This document shows, piece by piece, positions 1-11,367 of a stretch of DNA of 64,000 bases (its first letter is position 1; each line of letters opens with the position of its first letter). Made by a program: the position numbers and the translations under genes. The notes under the pieces are model-generated. The model saw only the letters and a program-made list of their open reading frames with translations. It had not been told where the DNA came from and searched no databases. The stretch lies in the NCBI GenBank assembly GCA_037127315.1, contig JBBBDQ010001154.1, positions 1,220,001 through 1,284,000 of the forward strand, given 5' to 3'. The stretch is from Ascarosepion bandense (Eukaryota; Mollusca; Cephalopoda; Sepiida; Sepiidae).

Positions 1-3000
1 ACCATTAGCACTACTTTCAGCTTCTCTCAGGTATCTTTTGTCATTTGTAATAATGTGAATGAAATATCATCTCAGGAGATAAGATCAGTGAAGAGGTTAG
101 GGAGACAATCCCAAGAACACCCAGATGTAAACACTGACTGTGGTGTGTATGAAAGAAGATGTGAATGTTCCCTCAAAAGATTTGGCAGGCAGATAAAGCT
201 ATTACATCTAAACCTACTAATTATAAACAAACCATATAATGTGGAGAAAACCAGAATAAGAAAAAAATATTAGCTGTAATACTGGCTGCGAGTTGATCAT
301 TATGACCAAATTGGTAAAGCATGAAAAATTAATGAAAATTAATCACCTAAGAAATTTAGATTTAAATAAAAAAAAAAAAAGGAAAATTTCATGATGACAA
401 ACACAATGTTTTTTTTTCTTATTGCAACTGTTGCCAAAGTTCCTCAATTTGATGTTATATGCTAAGAGAATAATTTTGATAATTTCTAAAAGAGATTTTT
501 TCAGGTTACCACTGGATAACCTTGCTAATGCAGATTAAATTTCAATCCAATTGGATTTAATTCACAAGTCATTAATTCAACTGCTGCAAACAAAAATTCA
601 TTTGAAGTTGGCCTATGTGAGCAGAACAGAATTTCTCCAAGCAAAGTGGTTTAACCCAATGAAATATTCTCCTCCCAATAAGCCTGTGTAAATAAGTTAT
701 GCTGCTTCATTACAAGAACCAGTTTCTCTCAGGGTGAACTGTTTGGAGCTCAAATTATAAAATTGAATTTTTTTTTTTTATATCTGGAATCTTAACACAT
801 TTTTCTTTTTATGGAATTAGAAGATAATTATGGAATAAAGTTGGACAATCTAATTTTTGCAGAAATTTTGCAATTTAAGGCAGTTTTTATTTTTATTTTC
901 TTAATCTTTACTGAAGCCTAACAAAGCTGAATTTTGTGAATTTTTAATACAGGGTTCCCCACCACAAAAATAAAAAACAGGAAATTTTAGATTTACTTTA
1001 TGATGAAAAAAAAAACAAAAACAATTAACTAATATGAAAAAAACTACCTTTTTTAGTTTGAACACCACATCTAAGATTTGTATTTTTGTTCAGTTTTAAG
1101 CTACGGAATTTCTATCCTTTGCTTTTGTTTCAAATAACTGTAACAAAAATTCCCAACAATTACAGAAACTGTACCAAGTTACCTTTTTTTTGTGGGGAAC
1201 TTGTATTAATATTGTTTTTTTTTTTATTCATTTCTGTTTATTTAGCAGAAAACCAGGAAAGGATTTCTCTATAACCTGACAATAATCATTTTGGATCTGG
1301 ATATAGCATGGAATAACCAGAGTTTTTGTTGATACACAAAGGAAACGTATCAGTCGAAATGATCGCCTTGATACTAATCAATGATAGTTTCAGTCTGGCC
1401 CCCTCACCCTATGTAATTTCTATTACATTTTCACTTTGTGTGCTTTCAGATATATGCCATGATTTTCTTGAATTTGACAGTATGTTTTCATTGCATTTTT
1501 TTTTTTGTCATTCCTTTGTGGAATTTAGCTTTTTATCACAAATATTCTTTATGAGCTAGTGTACACTCTCCAACTACTAAGCCCTGAGATTAACCCTTTA
1601 TAATAGATAAAGACAGTTTCTTTTTGGAGGGGTGCTAATTTTATCTTATGTCTATGAAGTTTTGTCTTTGAGACAAGTATTCTAAGAAGCCATGATCATA
1701 GTGATGCAGTAAGGGGGGTGGCATCACAAGAAAGAGAAGTTTGAGAAAAACTCAAATCATTATAAACAATGCTGGCTGTAATAAAGCAAATGACAAGAAC
1801 ATGCAAATCTAGATGGAAAAAAATGTTCTATCCAAAAACATGTCCAAGAAAAGTCTGGATAGTCGACAGGATTAAAACAACAAAGATGAGGATATTAGTA
1901 TGAAAGAAGGATTAAATACATTGCTGTGTAAGCTGACATATGTGATTTGTAATATACCATTTTCACTGTTATAACTAGATTGACACAAGTGAAACATCTA
2001 TAATGTTTCTACGTGCCATAATGATTTTGATAACAATTTAATGAATAATTATACCTTTACATGTTTGTGTAACAAGGAATGAAAAAAAAAAAGAAAAAAA
2101 AAGAGATCCTTACATCAGAAAGTGGATTAAGCAAAATGAAAAAAAAACTTCTTCAATCACTGATACTTATTTTAAATTTAATTTTAAAAAAAGTATAAGA
2201 AAAAAAAAAGAAAAAAGAAAGAAATAGTCAAAAAGAAAGAAATAGTCAAAAGCTTATCTAGAGCCCTTAAAATTGTGAGTTCTGCCCCTGGATCAGATAA
2301 AGAATCTCTAAAGAGAAAATCAGCAACAATCTGACAGTTACAACTTTCAGAATTTCCATTGGTGAACATGGGAAGTGATTTGGAAAAGAATGAAAGCAAC
2401 GGTAGTACTATGGTTAAATGATAGAAATTCCCTACAAACAGAATTAATAAAGTTTATAATAGACAATAACAAAAGGATGAAAAGAACAGGGTAAAAAATA
2501 ATAGAGGAAACAATATATGCAAGTCAAACCAAAAGTAAAAAGTTCAAAAACCGAGAAGTGGCCTATTTTATTGGCTAGGAAAAAATCCCAGCATGCATGT
2601 TTGTTTTGTCTACAAATTTGGAGAAGGAGATGTTTTTTGCAATCATGGAACCAACAGCAACATACTCCCAATGATTTGAGTTCAACATTTCTTCACTTTA
2701 AATGAATCAAATTTTAGTAAAACGCTGGTGGCTGTAGGATCTGAAGTGTGACCAAGACAGCAAAAACATAGAAACTGTTACGAAAAAAGGTGCTGGTCTT
2801 TGCCTAACCATCATCTTTTTCAAAGTTCTTGTGCCACCCAATATTTTTTCAGTATGCTCATTCTTAGTTTAGCTTGATCTGGCACAAGGCCATAAATATA
2901 CAGAAGAAAGTGGTGTACACAGAAATCTGGCAAATCATTTTTCTATGGCAAAACTCATAATGAATATGTAATCAATAAAAACAGAATGTTGTCAAATAGC

Positions 3001-3080
3001 TTATAAAAGTTGTTCTACTGATATTGTCAAAAGCATTTACTGAACATATAAAGTGTAATTTCATAAATTTTAACTTTTAC
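1..3080. other. Intronic AT-rich sequence downstream of the last visible dynein exon
   Basis: No exon is supported here. The dynein gene continues leftwards, so this is the 5' part of its next intron. It holds A/T homopolymer runs and low-complexity A/G stretches near 2080-2240. I searched the minus strand for the expected next dynein stem segment and did not find it. Confidence 0.6.
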
Positions 3081-3259
3081 CTCATGTTCTCTTGTCGATG
3101 GTCTGAAACCAGCTTCTCCAAGAGTCTGTTAGCTAAGCCTCGTGCTACTTTGACCAATCCCAACTTGAGGTCTTCACAGTCAAGCAGGATCATATCAAAA
3201 TGACGAATGCTAGGTAAACCAAGAATTTCTGTTGCAATGTCATGGAATTTTTGGATGTA
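3081..3259 (-). CDS. DNAH: Dynein heavy chain exon (stem, LDCEDLK segment)
   Basis: Exon of 179 bp with acceptor TTCTTTCAG and donor AG/GTAAAA. It reads from phase 0 as YIQKFHDIATEIL, then RHFDMILLDCEDLKLGL and ANRLLEKLVSDHRQENM, and ends in phase 2. This is the conserved stem region just before the Glu-Glu-Phe-Glu segment of dynein heavy chains, which should open the next exon outside or further left of what I can see. It is the last exon recognised in the direction of transcription. Confidence 0.88.
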
Positions 3260-3911
3260 CTGAAAGAATCAATGTAGTTAGAAACAATTTAGGATGGAAA
3301 TAAAATAATTTTCATTAGAAACACCGGACAAATACATACTTACTTGCCCCATGTGTTTCTCTGGGATATACAGCATACTATTTTTATTTTTAGAAAGTTC
3401 CTTTTTTGCTTGGGAAAATTTTGCACAAATCTTTTTGTTTCAGGCTGTCTAACCTCAGAAGAATTTCTAGTCTCTCGCCGCTGGCTGTTAACAGGAGCCT
3501 TTGATGCACTTTTGATGTCAATGTCTTCTTTGATGTTGACATGCCTTGTCTCATTGCTATCTAAAGGTATTCTCCTCGTATCTAGGAACCTGAGCTTGAT
3601 TTAGTCATAAAATTAGGCTCAATGTGCCTCACTATCCAAGATGTTATTAGAGCTTGAAGCCATGTCTCTCATTGGTCAGTATATACATAGATTAATTTTC
3701 CATAAAGTGGAAATGGATTCTACACATATTTTGGCAAGTTTGAACCGTCAAGCCAAAAAAAGGTGCACAATTGTGTCAATTTTTACACAAACTGTCTGGC
3801 TTTCATAGAAATACATTTCTCTCAAAAGAATGCACATTAAAAATAAAAACCTAGATGATTATACATTTATACAAGGCTAACATTTTTAAATAAAAAAAAA
3901 TTATATATATA

Positions 3912-4055
3912 TATAGTCATCAGCAGACAGATCTGTTTTGCTGTATCACAGCTCATCAGTACGGTTAGACATCTGATTGGTTTTAGCCAGGATTGAAACC
4001 TGACCGAATTGACATCAGTCGGTGATTCTATCTCTGAGCTATGGGTACTCGGTAG
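3912..4055 (-). repeat. tRNA-headed SINE with a 3' hammerhead, copy 1 (degenerate)
   Basis: On the minus strand this has a pol III A-box-like TAGCTCAGAGATAG (plus 4027-4040), a B-box-like GGTTTCAATCC (about 3989-3999) and then the same body as the copy at 8958-9090. Its 3' end carries a hammerhead-like motif and runs straight into a (TA)n tract at 3902-3915. The A to B spacing fits a tRNA. The match to the second copy extends over the whole unit with scattered substitutions, so the two are members of one family. Confidence 0.75.
3921..3964 (-). ncRNA. Hammerhead ribozyme relic in SINE copy 1
   Basis: The minus strand has the CTGATGA core, stem II GCTG/CAGC with a TGATA loop, and the palindromic helix III ACAGATCTGT. 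The G12 position of the GAAA box is A (plus 3939 is t, not c), so the box reads AAAA. Helix I also has a mismatch compared with the copy at 9035. G12 is a catalytic residue, so this copy should not cleave. Confidence 0.75.
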
Positions 4056-5454
4056 AAGAAGGCAGACTTTTAGCATGTGATATACCATGTAACCATACGC
4101 CAGTAGCTAAGAGTGTTCTAATTCATTACTGAATGAATGCTGCAAGAGTAGCTACAGTTTTTTCAAAGCCTACCATTCTTCCAGAGTGCTCAATCAGGGT
4201 GTGAAAGCATAAATATATATATATGTATATATTTGTCCCTTCTCATCTTTGTTGTTGCTATCTTCACCAACAACAAAGACAAGGACAATGGTCCAAATGT
4301 AAATTGCAGAAGAAATCTAATTAGTGTCTATTTTCTTTTTTTTAGTTGTCCTTATAAATTAAAATCAGATGAGATCAAAAGCGATGATGCTTTTTAAATA
4401 ATCAGTCAAATAAACGGATTTGCTGAATGAAATGGCTTTCATTTGCATTGGTTGAAAATATCCAGAGTTGGCAAAAGACTTTACCTGCCCCGGCAGCATA
4501 TCTTCCGATATTAGACAGAGAAATAAGCAATAGACAGGTCAAGTGTAATCAAGTTTTTTTGTAAAAGGCATAAACATGTGCTTGACACAGAAACCCCTTG
4601 AAAGACACTAAAACTAGGGTCTACAAAATCATGCTAACCAACTTTTTTATATGCTACCTGAGCCTGCTTGTGAAATTCTATTAGCATTGCCACTCTACTA
4701 TTGTAAAAGTGCATTGGAGTGATTTCACCACTTGTACCGAGGTTCTACACTTAACATTAACAAGTGTTGGAACTGTCAAAACTTGACCGAGATGGGCAGG
4801 CCATGTGGATAGAGGACTACTATCTTCCAAAGACGGTTTTGTTTAAAAAAGGACACGTGTTCACAGTGAATATCATGTCATCTTTTCAGAGAAGTTACCT
4901 TAAGACGTAAGACTTAAGATTAGTGGGGAAATAGAAACTGCTGATGGGGCTACACAAAGGCACAGGATCTATCATGTCCCTTGTTGAATCAAATTGCAGA
5001 AATAGGGCAGAAAAAAAAAAAGAACTTCAGCAAGACCCTGATGATTGTCATGGAGTTGACATGTCTTTCTCTTGCAGGCTTAACAATCTTATTCATCAGA
5101 TTCTGATGAAGATAAACACATGAATAAAATTATCTCTGATTTTTCTTAACTAAACATTGACTAACTAAAAGTGCATTCTTTGACTGACTAATCCTTTTAG
5201 GCTAAAAGAAGTTGCAAAAAGAAATGGGGTACGCTGCTGGTTTTAAATTACAAGTATTGGTTTATTATTCCTGTCAATGTTTAACTGAAGGCAAAAGACA
5301 GTGGTAAACTAGCTCCAGATTGTTGTAGACAGGTTGCTTGAACCCGAGCAGAATTGTACGGAAAAGGGAGGAACAATCTAGGACACTTTGCACCTGATGC
5401 ATGAGATTATGGAGAGAACAAAAGATGACACAAAACCTATCAAATGCAGCCAAC

Positions 5455-5785
5455 AATTCTTCTCCAGTAGCTTCTTTTCTTGCACTTCCCACCTGTGGAA
5501 CTCTTTTCTATACTTGCTTTCCTGATGGCTACAACCTCCAGGAATTTGAATGCAATGTCAATTCCCATCTCTTATCCACTTGACTCCAGTCCGTCCCTTG
5601 TCTTTTCTACATCACCCCGTGTATCTTGTTCTTTTCCTTTCTCTCTACTTTCACAACTGTCTTCACACCTGTGTTCCCATCCTTCTCTTCACTCTCCTCC
5701 AGCCTTTTACTCTCTTACGTAGCCTCCTGCACATCAGTGGCGGTATCGCCTTGCTTGAGGTGAAACAATTAAAAACAAAAAGTCA
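5455..5785 (+). mobile_element. CR1-type LINE, 3' end of reverse transcriptase ORF plus tail
   Basis: The plus strand encodes the tail of a non-LTR reverse transcriptase: an aromatic/Leu-Pro segment, CFPDGYNLQEFECNVNSHLL and a stop near 5581, followed by a pyrimidine-rich 3' UTR. It ends in a short tail (5726-5780) that recurs at the ends of the related copies near 45.93 and 49.0 kb. It is 5' truncated, as is usual for LINEs, and lies in a dynein intron. Confidence 0.7.
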
Positions 5786-7584
5786 TCTTATTTCAAGGAA
5801 GCCACAAGTACAACAACCATGGTATTGAGGCTCTGTTGGAAAATATACAGTTGGTGTGAAGGGCAGAATCCTAGGAATTGATATAGAGAGTTACCAAGCT
5901 GACCTCACAAATCAAGGTTTGACATTCTAAATAAAACAAAAAAGTACCTGATGAAAATCAGAAGATATAGTTGTAAAATCATTGAGAAAAATAAAAATGA
6001 GGAAATAAGTGCAATCAAAGTGTAACATCTGCTCTTCTCTCTGTCTTGTTTTTGCATTTGTGCAGTTTGCAATTTTGTGGATAGTGAAGCTTTGTCCTGA
6101 GGCTCGCAACTTTGTGGCAGTACCGCCATCATTGTACTATAAAGGAAGAGTTGATGGTTGCTGACATTAGCAAAACAGTAATCACAGGTACTAGGCAAAT
6201 TTTGTACTTGGCTTATATACATGTATCATTACCTCCTGTTAAACTGACCAGTTGCCACATACAGTTAATGTAGGACAAGCATTCTGTCTTTGAGATGTTC
6301 CTGGTTTTTGTAATAAAAGAAGTCTCATTGCCCTAAATAGATGGAGTTGATCGATGCCAATGCTAATGTGACGTGGTCAAGGGGGGAATGGGCAATTTTT
6401 GTCCTTGATTCAAATGAATGTGCATGGATGCCAAACTTTAAACCAATTATATATGCTATTTGCTATCCTAGGTCAGGAATTAAGCTTCTGATGCTGAATG
6501 TAGGAGCAGCAGAAATCTGCATATTCCAATATTTGGATTGAAGACTTCAACAGTTTTTATCTTAACATTTCAGCTAATTTCCTCATCACCATATATATTA
6601 GGCGCGTTCAAAAAGTAATAACAAAATGTCTTCTGCATATTCAGTTTTTAGTTTTAAAAAATAGGGAAATTTTCAAAGGATTTGATAATAAAACAATTTA
6701 TCTGGTACACTTATTATAATGTTTGCTGTTTTTTTTTGTTTTTCCGCTAATTTTAGGACTCACTTCTGATCTGGACTCACAGGATTAGTCACACAACCTA
6801 AAAGAATGAAATATACTCAGCACTACAATTTCAGGATGTATGACAGTGCAACAATAAATTTGTAGCTTTAAAGAGCTCTTAGTTAAAATTTAGTCTGAAA
6901 TTTTTGGTGTATAATGTCCTGTATAATTGATGTAGAACCATTGAGTTAATTGCAATGGCAAGGAAGAAAACTATGATGGAAAATAAATACTTCTTTCGTG
7001 ATTAGGCTATGTGTACATCGACCATGTTATTTTTCAGGATAGCATTGGCTCAATCGAGATAACATGGTAATGAGAAAAATTAGCAATCAAGTTCACAGGA
7101 AAGTTGGAAACAACCAACCCAGTTGAATGCAATAAAAAAAAATCATTAAGCATTCCAAATTCAGAGAATATACTAGCTAAATGTGATAAAAAACAACAAC
7201 AAAATTGAGAACACATGTTCAAAAGAAATACTCGACAGTGACAATACCTGAGGTAAGAAATCTAAAAAGAAAAATAGTATTTAATTTCCTCTGATCAATT
7301 CATTGAACCTTTTCTATTAGCTGACAATTTTACTTTTACTAAATACAAAACTAATGCCTCATTTGTTTCTTATTTGTACCAGAAACTTCCAGTGAAAGTG
7401 AACAGGAATTTGACATGAAAATCAAGAGAAAACTGCCATCTTGTAGCCTAAAAATAACATTAAAATTGACAAATTTTACACATGGTTGAATCAAAATTAT
7501 TTTAAAGATCATTTGAAAGTGACAGAAAAGAGGTACAAAATAAATGGAGAGAAGCAAAAAAAATTGTAGAATTATAACACTTGC

Positions 7585-7676
7585 ATCTTGGTATTCTTCA
7601 AAGTCATGTGGTTCAGACTTAAATTTTTCAATTTGTTCAGCTGCCACACCATTCACCATGTAACCATAAGAATCAA
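7585..7676 (-). CDS. DNAH: Dynein heavy chain exon with a GC donor
   Basis: Exon of 92 bp after acceptor TTATTTGCAG. With one base from the preceding exon it reads V-DSYGYMVNGVAAEQIEKF and then SEPHDFEEYQD. The next exon must start in phase 0. The only nearby junction that keeps both the frame and the dynein spacing between the EEY and QKF motifs is GAT/GCAAGT, a GC-AG intron whose donor matches the GC-donor consensus. A GT donor 6 bp further (AGT/GTTATA) also keeps frame but would add two residues. Confidence 0.82.
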
Positions 7677-8249
7677 CTGCAAATAAGATAAAAACAAAAA
7701 TAACATTTCAATAAAAATCTGGTTTCAGCTTTGATTAATGGATGCTGGAAATTGTTATATAGTTTAGGAACAGACTTTTCTTTCAATAAATAATGCAAAG
7801 TCGCTATTTCACATTTATTGTTTTGGCCAATACATTCGGAACAGTGAGCTCCCCGGACTAACTCATATATACATCTAATAACATTTTTTTAAATTTTACA
7901 AATTTCAATTCCTCACTAAGTGACTATGATTCATTTGGTATTGAACCTACACATGAGCAAAACTAGAGAAATTATGGCCAAAAAAAAAAAAAAAAGAAAA
8001 AGATAAAGATACTAGCCAGATGTTATGAATCATTCAGACTTGTGTATTCCATTTATCCTGTCCTGATCAGTATATTCTGACTGGTGCATTGTCTGTTGTT
8101 TCCCAGATTGAAGTTATATCCAATAATATGTTATGTCTTTGTTGCTTAGATCAATGTGAGCTATAAACACTTTTTACAAGAATACTTGATATGACAAATG
8201 TGCAAAGAAATCAATCATTCAGATCTGAATATGCTAGCACAAAATACAA

Positions 8250-8255
8250 AGGTAT

Positions 8256-8311
<56 letters not shown>
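8250..8311. repeat. (TA)n microsatellite
   Basis: An uninterrupted alternating T/A tract of about 60 bp in a dynein intron. A second tract lies at 8594-8632. Confidence 0.95.
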
Positions 8312-8312
<1 letters not shown>

Positions 8313-8593
8313 TATCAACCTTTGACTCTATTTTCTTTTTTTTTTTTTACAGAAAAAAAAATCCAGATTTTGGATCAACATCGAGCTCTCCAGCTGGATC
8401 AGTTTAATATTTAATTTTCCAACAATAAATATTAATAGCATCTCCTTTGGGATTTTATCATAAAGCTGCTTCTTTTTGAATTTAAATATATATTATTTGG
8501 GCAGCAACCTATCTTTCAAATATCTTTCTTAAATACAGCTGCCAAAGATGATTTAACATTTTTTTCAGCATCATAAGACACACACACACAAAC

Positions 8594-8638
<45 letters not shown>

Positions 8639-8844
8639 CACAAACTTATAAATATACTCGTTTCGAAAAACAAAAACCCTCCATGTATATATGTGGAAGG
8701 AAAAAATGGTTGTAAAAAAAGGAAAGAGCTAAACACATGAACATCAGCCAAAGTGATTCGGAACGAGCCAGTACATAGCCCAAAGAAAAAACCAGAGACG
8801 AGTAATCAATAACAAAAAAGCACTCAACACTTAAGCAGAGCAGA

Positions 8845-8940
8845 ATAAGTAAATTAAACCTAGTGAGCCAACAAACCTACCAAGGTTGCTTAGGTGAAAC
8901 CTTGGTAGGTTTGTTGGCTCACTAGGTTTAATTTACTTAT
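8845..8940. repeat. Perfect 43-bp inverted repeat, 10-bp loop
   Basis: The arms at 8845-8887 and 8898-8940 are exact reverse complements, separated by 10 bases. The right arm abuts a (TA)n tract that leads directly into the tRNA-headed SINE at 8958. It encodes no protein. A stem this long and exact should extrude as a cruciform or fold as an RNA hairpin; it could be the end of a foldback element or a recent inverted duplication. Confidence 0.95.
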
Positions 8941-8957
8941 ACATATATATATATATA

Positions 8958-9090
8958 TAGCTCAAAGGTAGAATCGCTGACTGACGCCAATTCGGTCGGG
9001 TTTCAATCCTGGGTAAAAGCAATTGGATGTCTAACCGTACTGATGAGCTGTGATACAGCGAAACAGATCTGTCTGTGGATGACTATATAT
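8958..9090 (+). repeat. tRNA-headed SINE with a 3' hammerhead, copy 2
   Basis: A short element bounded on both sides by (TA)n (8942-8957 and 9085-9108). It starts with an A-box-like TAGCTCAAAGGTAG at 8958-8971, has a B-box-like GGTTTCAATCC at 8999-9009, a short body, and an intact hammerhead core at 9035-9078 as its 3' end. The A to B spacing matches a tRNA head. No tRNA acceptor stem is left on the 5' side. It is the better preserved of two copies in the window. It could be a SINE with a ribozyme, as known for schistosome SINEs, or a retrozyme unit. Confidence 0.8.
9035..9078 (+). ncRNA. Hammerhead ribozyme, all core residues present
   Basis: Core CTGATGA at 9040-9046, stem II GCTG/CAGC (9047-9050 with 9056-9059) closed by loop TGATA, and GAAA at 9060-9063. 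Helix III is the perfect palindrome ACAGATCTGT at 9063-9072. The cleavage-site residue C17 is at 9073, so cut between 9073 and 9074. Helix I pairs CCGTA (9035-9039) with TGTGG (9074-9078), with two G-U pairs. Helix III has no real loop, so the motif would work best as a dimer or inside a tandem or circular RNA, as in other retroelement hammerheads. Confidence 0.85.
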
Positions 9091-9416
9091 ATATATATAT
9101 ATATATTATTGAGAAGAAAACTCAGCACATATTTGTACAGTTATAAATACAAAATTTATTTCAGCAGTAGTAAAAATACAAACTGCTTTATTCAGATTGT
9201 AGAAAATAAAATAATTCTTCCATGATTTGAACAAAACAGTTTGTATGCATATTTCTCTAGATAATATCCATTGAGCTCTCTCTGTTTTATCTATTTAATA
9301 TTTCATATTATTTAGATAAAATCTTTTGGATTATCCGCTCTGTTTTTACAGACTTGGCATTCTCTCCTACACATACACACAAACATATATATATATTAGT
9401 ACAGCAAAATGCTAAT

Positions 9417-9614
9417 ACACACTTAAGGAAGAGGTTCGTGGTAAAAAACAGTTTTAATAATTAATATCACTTAAAAATGATCTGATTAAAAAAAATAAAA
9501 ATAAAACCTGAGTTTTTATTTTAATTTTTTTTATGTGGATCTTTTTTAAAGTGATATTATTAAAACTATTTGTTTTTATAGTTTGTCATTTTTCAACATA
9601 GTCCTCTTCCTTAA

Positions 9615-9622
<8 letters not shown>
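9417..9622. repeat. Foldback (inverted repeat) element
   Basis: An imperfect palindrome: the segment from ACACACTTAAGGAAGAGG at about 9417 is answered by CCTCTTCCTTAAGTGTG ending near 9620, and the intervening sequence, including AATATCACTTTAA-type runs, also pairs. It ends in (TG)n and (TA)n tracts. No coding potential and no hammerhead core seen. Confidence 0.75.
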
Positions 9623-9674
<52 letters not shown>

Positions 9675-9692
9675 GTGTGTGTGTGTGTGTGC
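9617..9692. repeat. Compound (TG)n(TA)n(TG)n microsatellite
   Basis: A TG run, then a TA run, then a TG run, directly at the right end of the foldback element. Confidence 0.95.
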
Positions 9693-10960
9693 ATACACAC
9701 CTCTAAAGAAAAATTAAGCCTAACATTTAGAATGAATTATTTAAAAATGAAAAATATTTCTTAAAGCTTTCAATCTAATTTTAGTTTTAAGCTAATAGAT
9801 GAAATTTAATATTTCCAATAAACAAAATACTTTGTTGCATTTCAAAACAAATTTACATAGCAAAAAATGGCTGATTTTAGCCACATTTTCAATTCTCTCA
9901 GCACCACATATATTAAAAGATCTTTCAAAAATAAAATATACTTTTTATGAAACTTTATTTGAGGAAAATTGGCTAATTTAAAGTTTAACTACTCTGATTT
10001 GAAACACTACTTTTCGTTTAAAATATCACAGAAAAAATTTTAAACACAAAGGTGGGTGTTTTTATGAGGTGCTGATAACTATCTTAGACTTAGGTTTGAA
10101 ATTTTTTTATGGGAGATACCTGTAAAACTTATTTGACATGTAGTTTTATTTAACTATTCAATTATCATAAAAAAATTAGGAAAATATTTTCTAAATCTAA
10201 TATTTCATTGAATTTTAAGTCCTTTAAATTTACTATAGTTACTGCTTTTAATTTCTGATAATGCTGTGTATAGACATACATATTTACAAAATTTGGCACA
10301 TTTACATCCATAAAAGAAAAAAAAAGAAAAATTTAAGGTGGAAGTTTCACGGAAAGCTTTTCCATTTATGATTAGTAAATATACAATTTTTTTTTTTACT
10401 TAATAATACTATCACTTAACCAGTTCAAAATTTATTCAGAATTTTTAAAAAAATGTTCAACTGTATAAATTATTATTCTTAAATAAAAAAAAAATAATAA
10501 TTTGAATTCTGCAAAGACTTCTGCTTATAATTAATATAAACAGTAATCCTTGTAAAAATGAATTTTTTGAAATTAAATAAGTGGCAATGGTAACAAATGC
10601 AAAAAAATATTTTTACCAAACTTTTCTAAAGATGTTTTAAAATAATTTCACTTGTGAATTAGTCCTGAAAGTTTCATTAAAATTTCACAAGTATTTGATT
10701 TTTTTAAAGAATTTCCAAATCAATGTGTTTTTCACCACAAAAGATATTTAAGTTTTCTACACGAATTTTTGGTCACCTGCTGATACTATAAAAAAAAATT
10801 TAACCAAATCTTTTTTTATGGGCCTAAAAAGTATTAAAAAATATAATTTAATCAAAAATTCCTTCAGTTTTTCTTAATAACAAATATTTTGACAATAAAT
10901 CTTAAAAGTGTGGGGCACTTTTTCGTCACATATGGTCATTTTTTAGCAAATCTTTGAAGG
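9693..10960. other. AT-rich intron sequence, nothing recognised
   Basis: Very AT-rich with many short A or T runs. A related sequence, recognisable by shared phrases such as AATAAACAAAATACTTTG, lies at about 43440-45150 in the next dynein intron. It is therefore probably an old interspersed repeat of unknown type. Confidence 0.45.
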
Positions 10961-10963
10961 TAC

Positions 10964-11007
<44 letters not shown>

Positions 11008-11148
11008 CATATTGTTAAATATAAGAGACAATGAATGTCTATTATGTTTAATCATGAGTTGTTCTAAATGTCGTATTTTGGCTTTAATTTCAGTTGAAAA
11101 TAAAGACAAAAATTCTCCAACATTTGGATATTTTTTTATTAATTTGGT

Positions 11149-11184
11149 TCTAAGCTTTCAGCTCACATGAGCCATCTTCAGAGA
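11149..11184 (-). ncRNA. Hammerhead-like motif in the PLE terminal repeat
   Basis: On the minus strand: helix I TCT, core CTGAAGA (plus 11175-11181), a stem II hairpin GCTCA/TGAGC, a GAAA box (plus 11156-11159), helix III AGCT, a U at the cleavage position, then AGA closing helix I. Flanking bases around stem II (TG and T) do not pair, so activity is uncertain. The same motif is in the copy at 41572-41609. Confidence 0.55.
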
Positions 11185-11367
11185 GGTTATTAAGATGGTA
11201 AAACAATAACATCCACCATCAAAGACGATTTTATTTTGTGTTGACATAAAACTCCACTAGGCAATGGCAATAATTACCAAAAATAACAACTGCAGTTCAC
11301 AAATTTGCAATGCGGTTCTATGATGTCACACCATGTGATAGGGTGAAATGACAACAAAACCATGTAT

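Noticed and set aside
1..60. A possible minus-strand exon beginning after CAAAAG
   Set aside because: The peptide does not match the expected dynein segment and it is cut by the window edge.
6595..6640. Possible mariner-like terminal repeat TTAGGCGCGTTCAAAAAGTA
   Set aside because: No partner end and no transposase found nearby.
8198..8407. ORFs running through (TA)n tracts here and at 8509-8751, 21859-22119 and 51559-51878
   Set aside because: Tyr/Ile repeats come from the microsatellites; no coding features.
9417..9622. Searched for a hammerhead in this foldback
   Set aside because: No CTGANGA core with a matching GAAA box on either strand.
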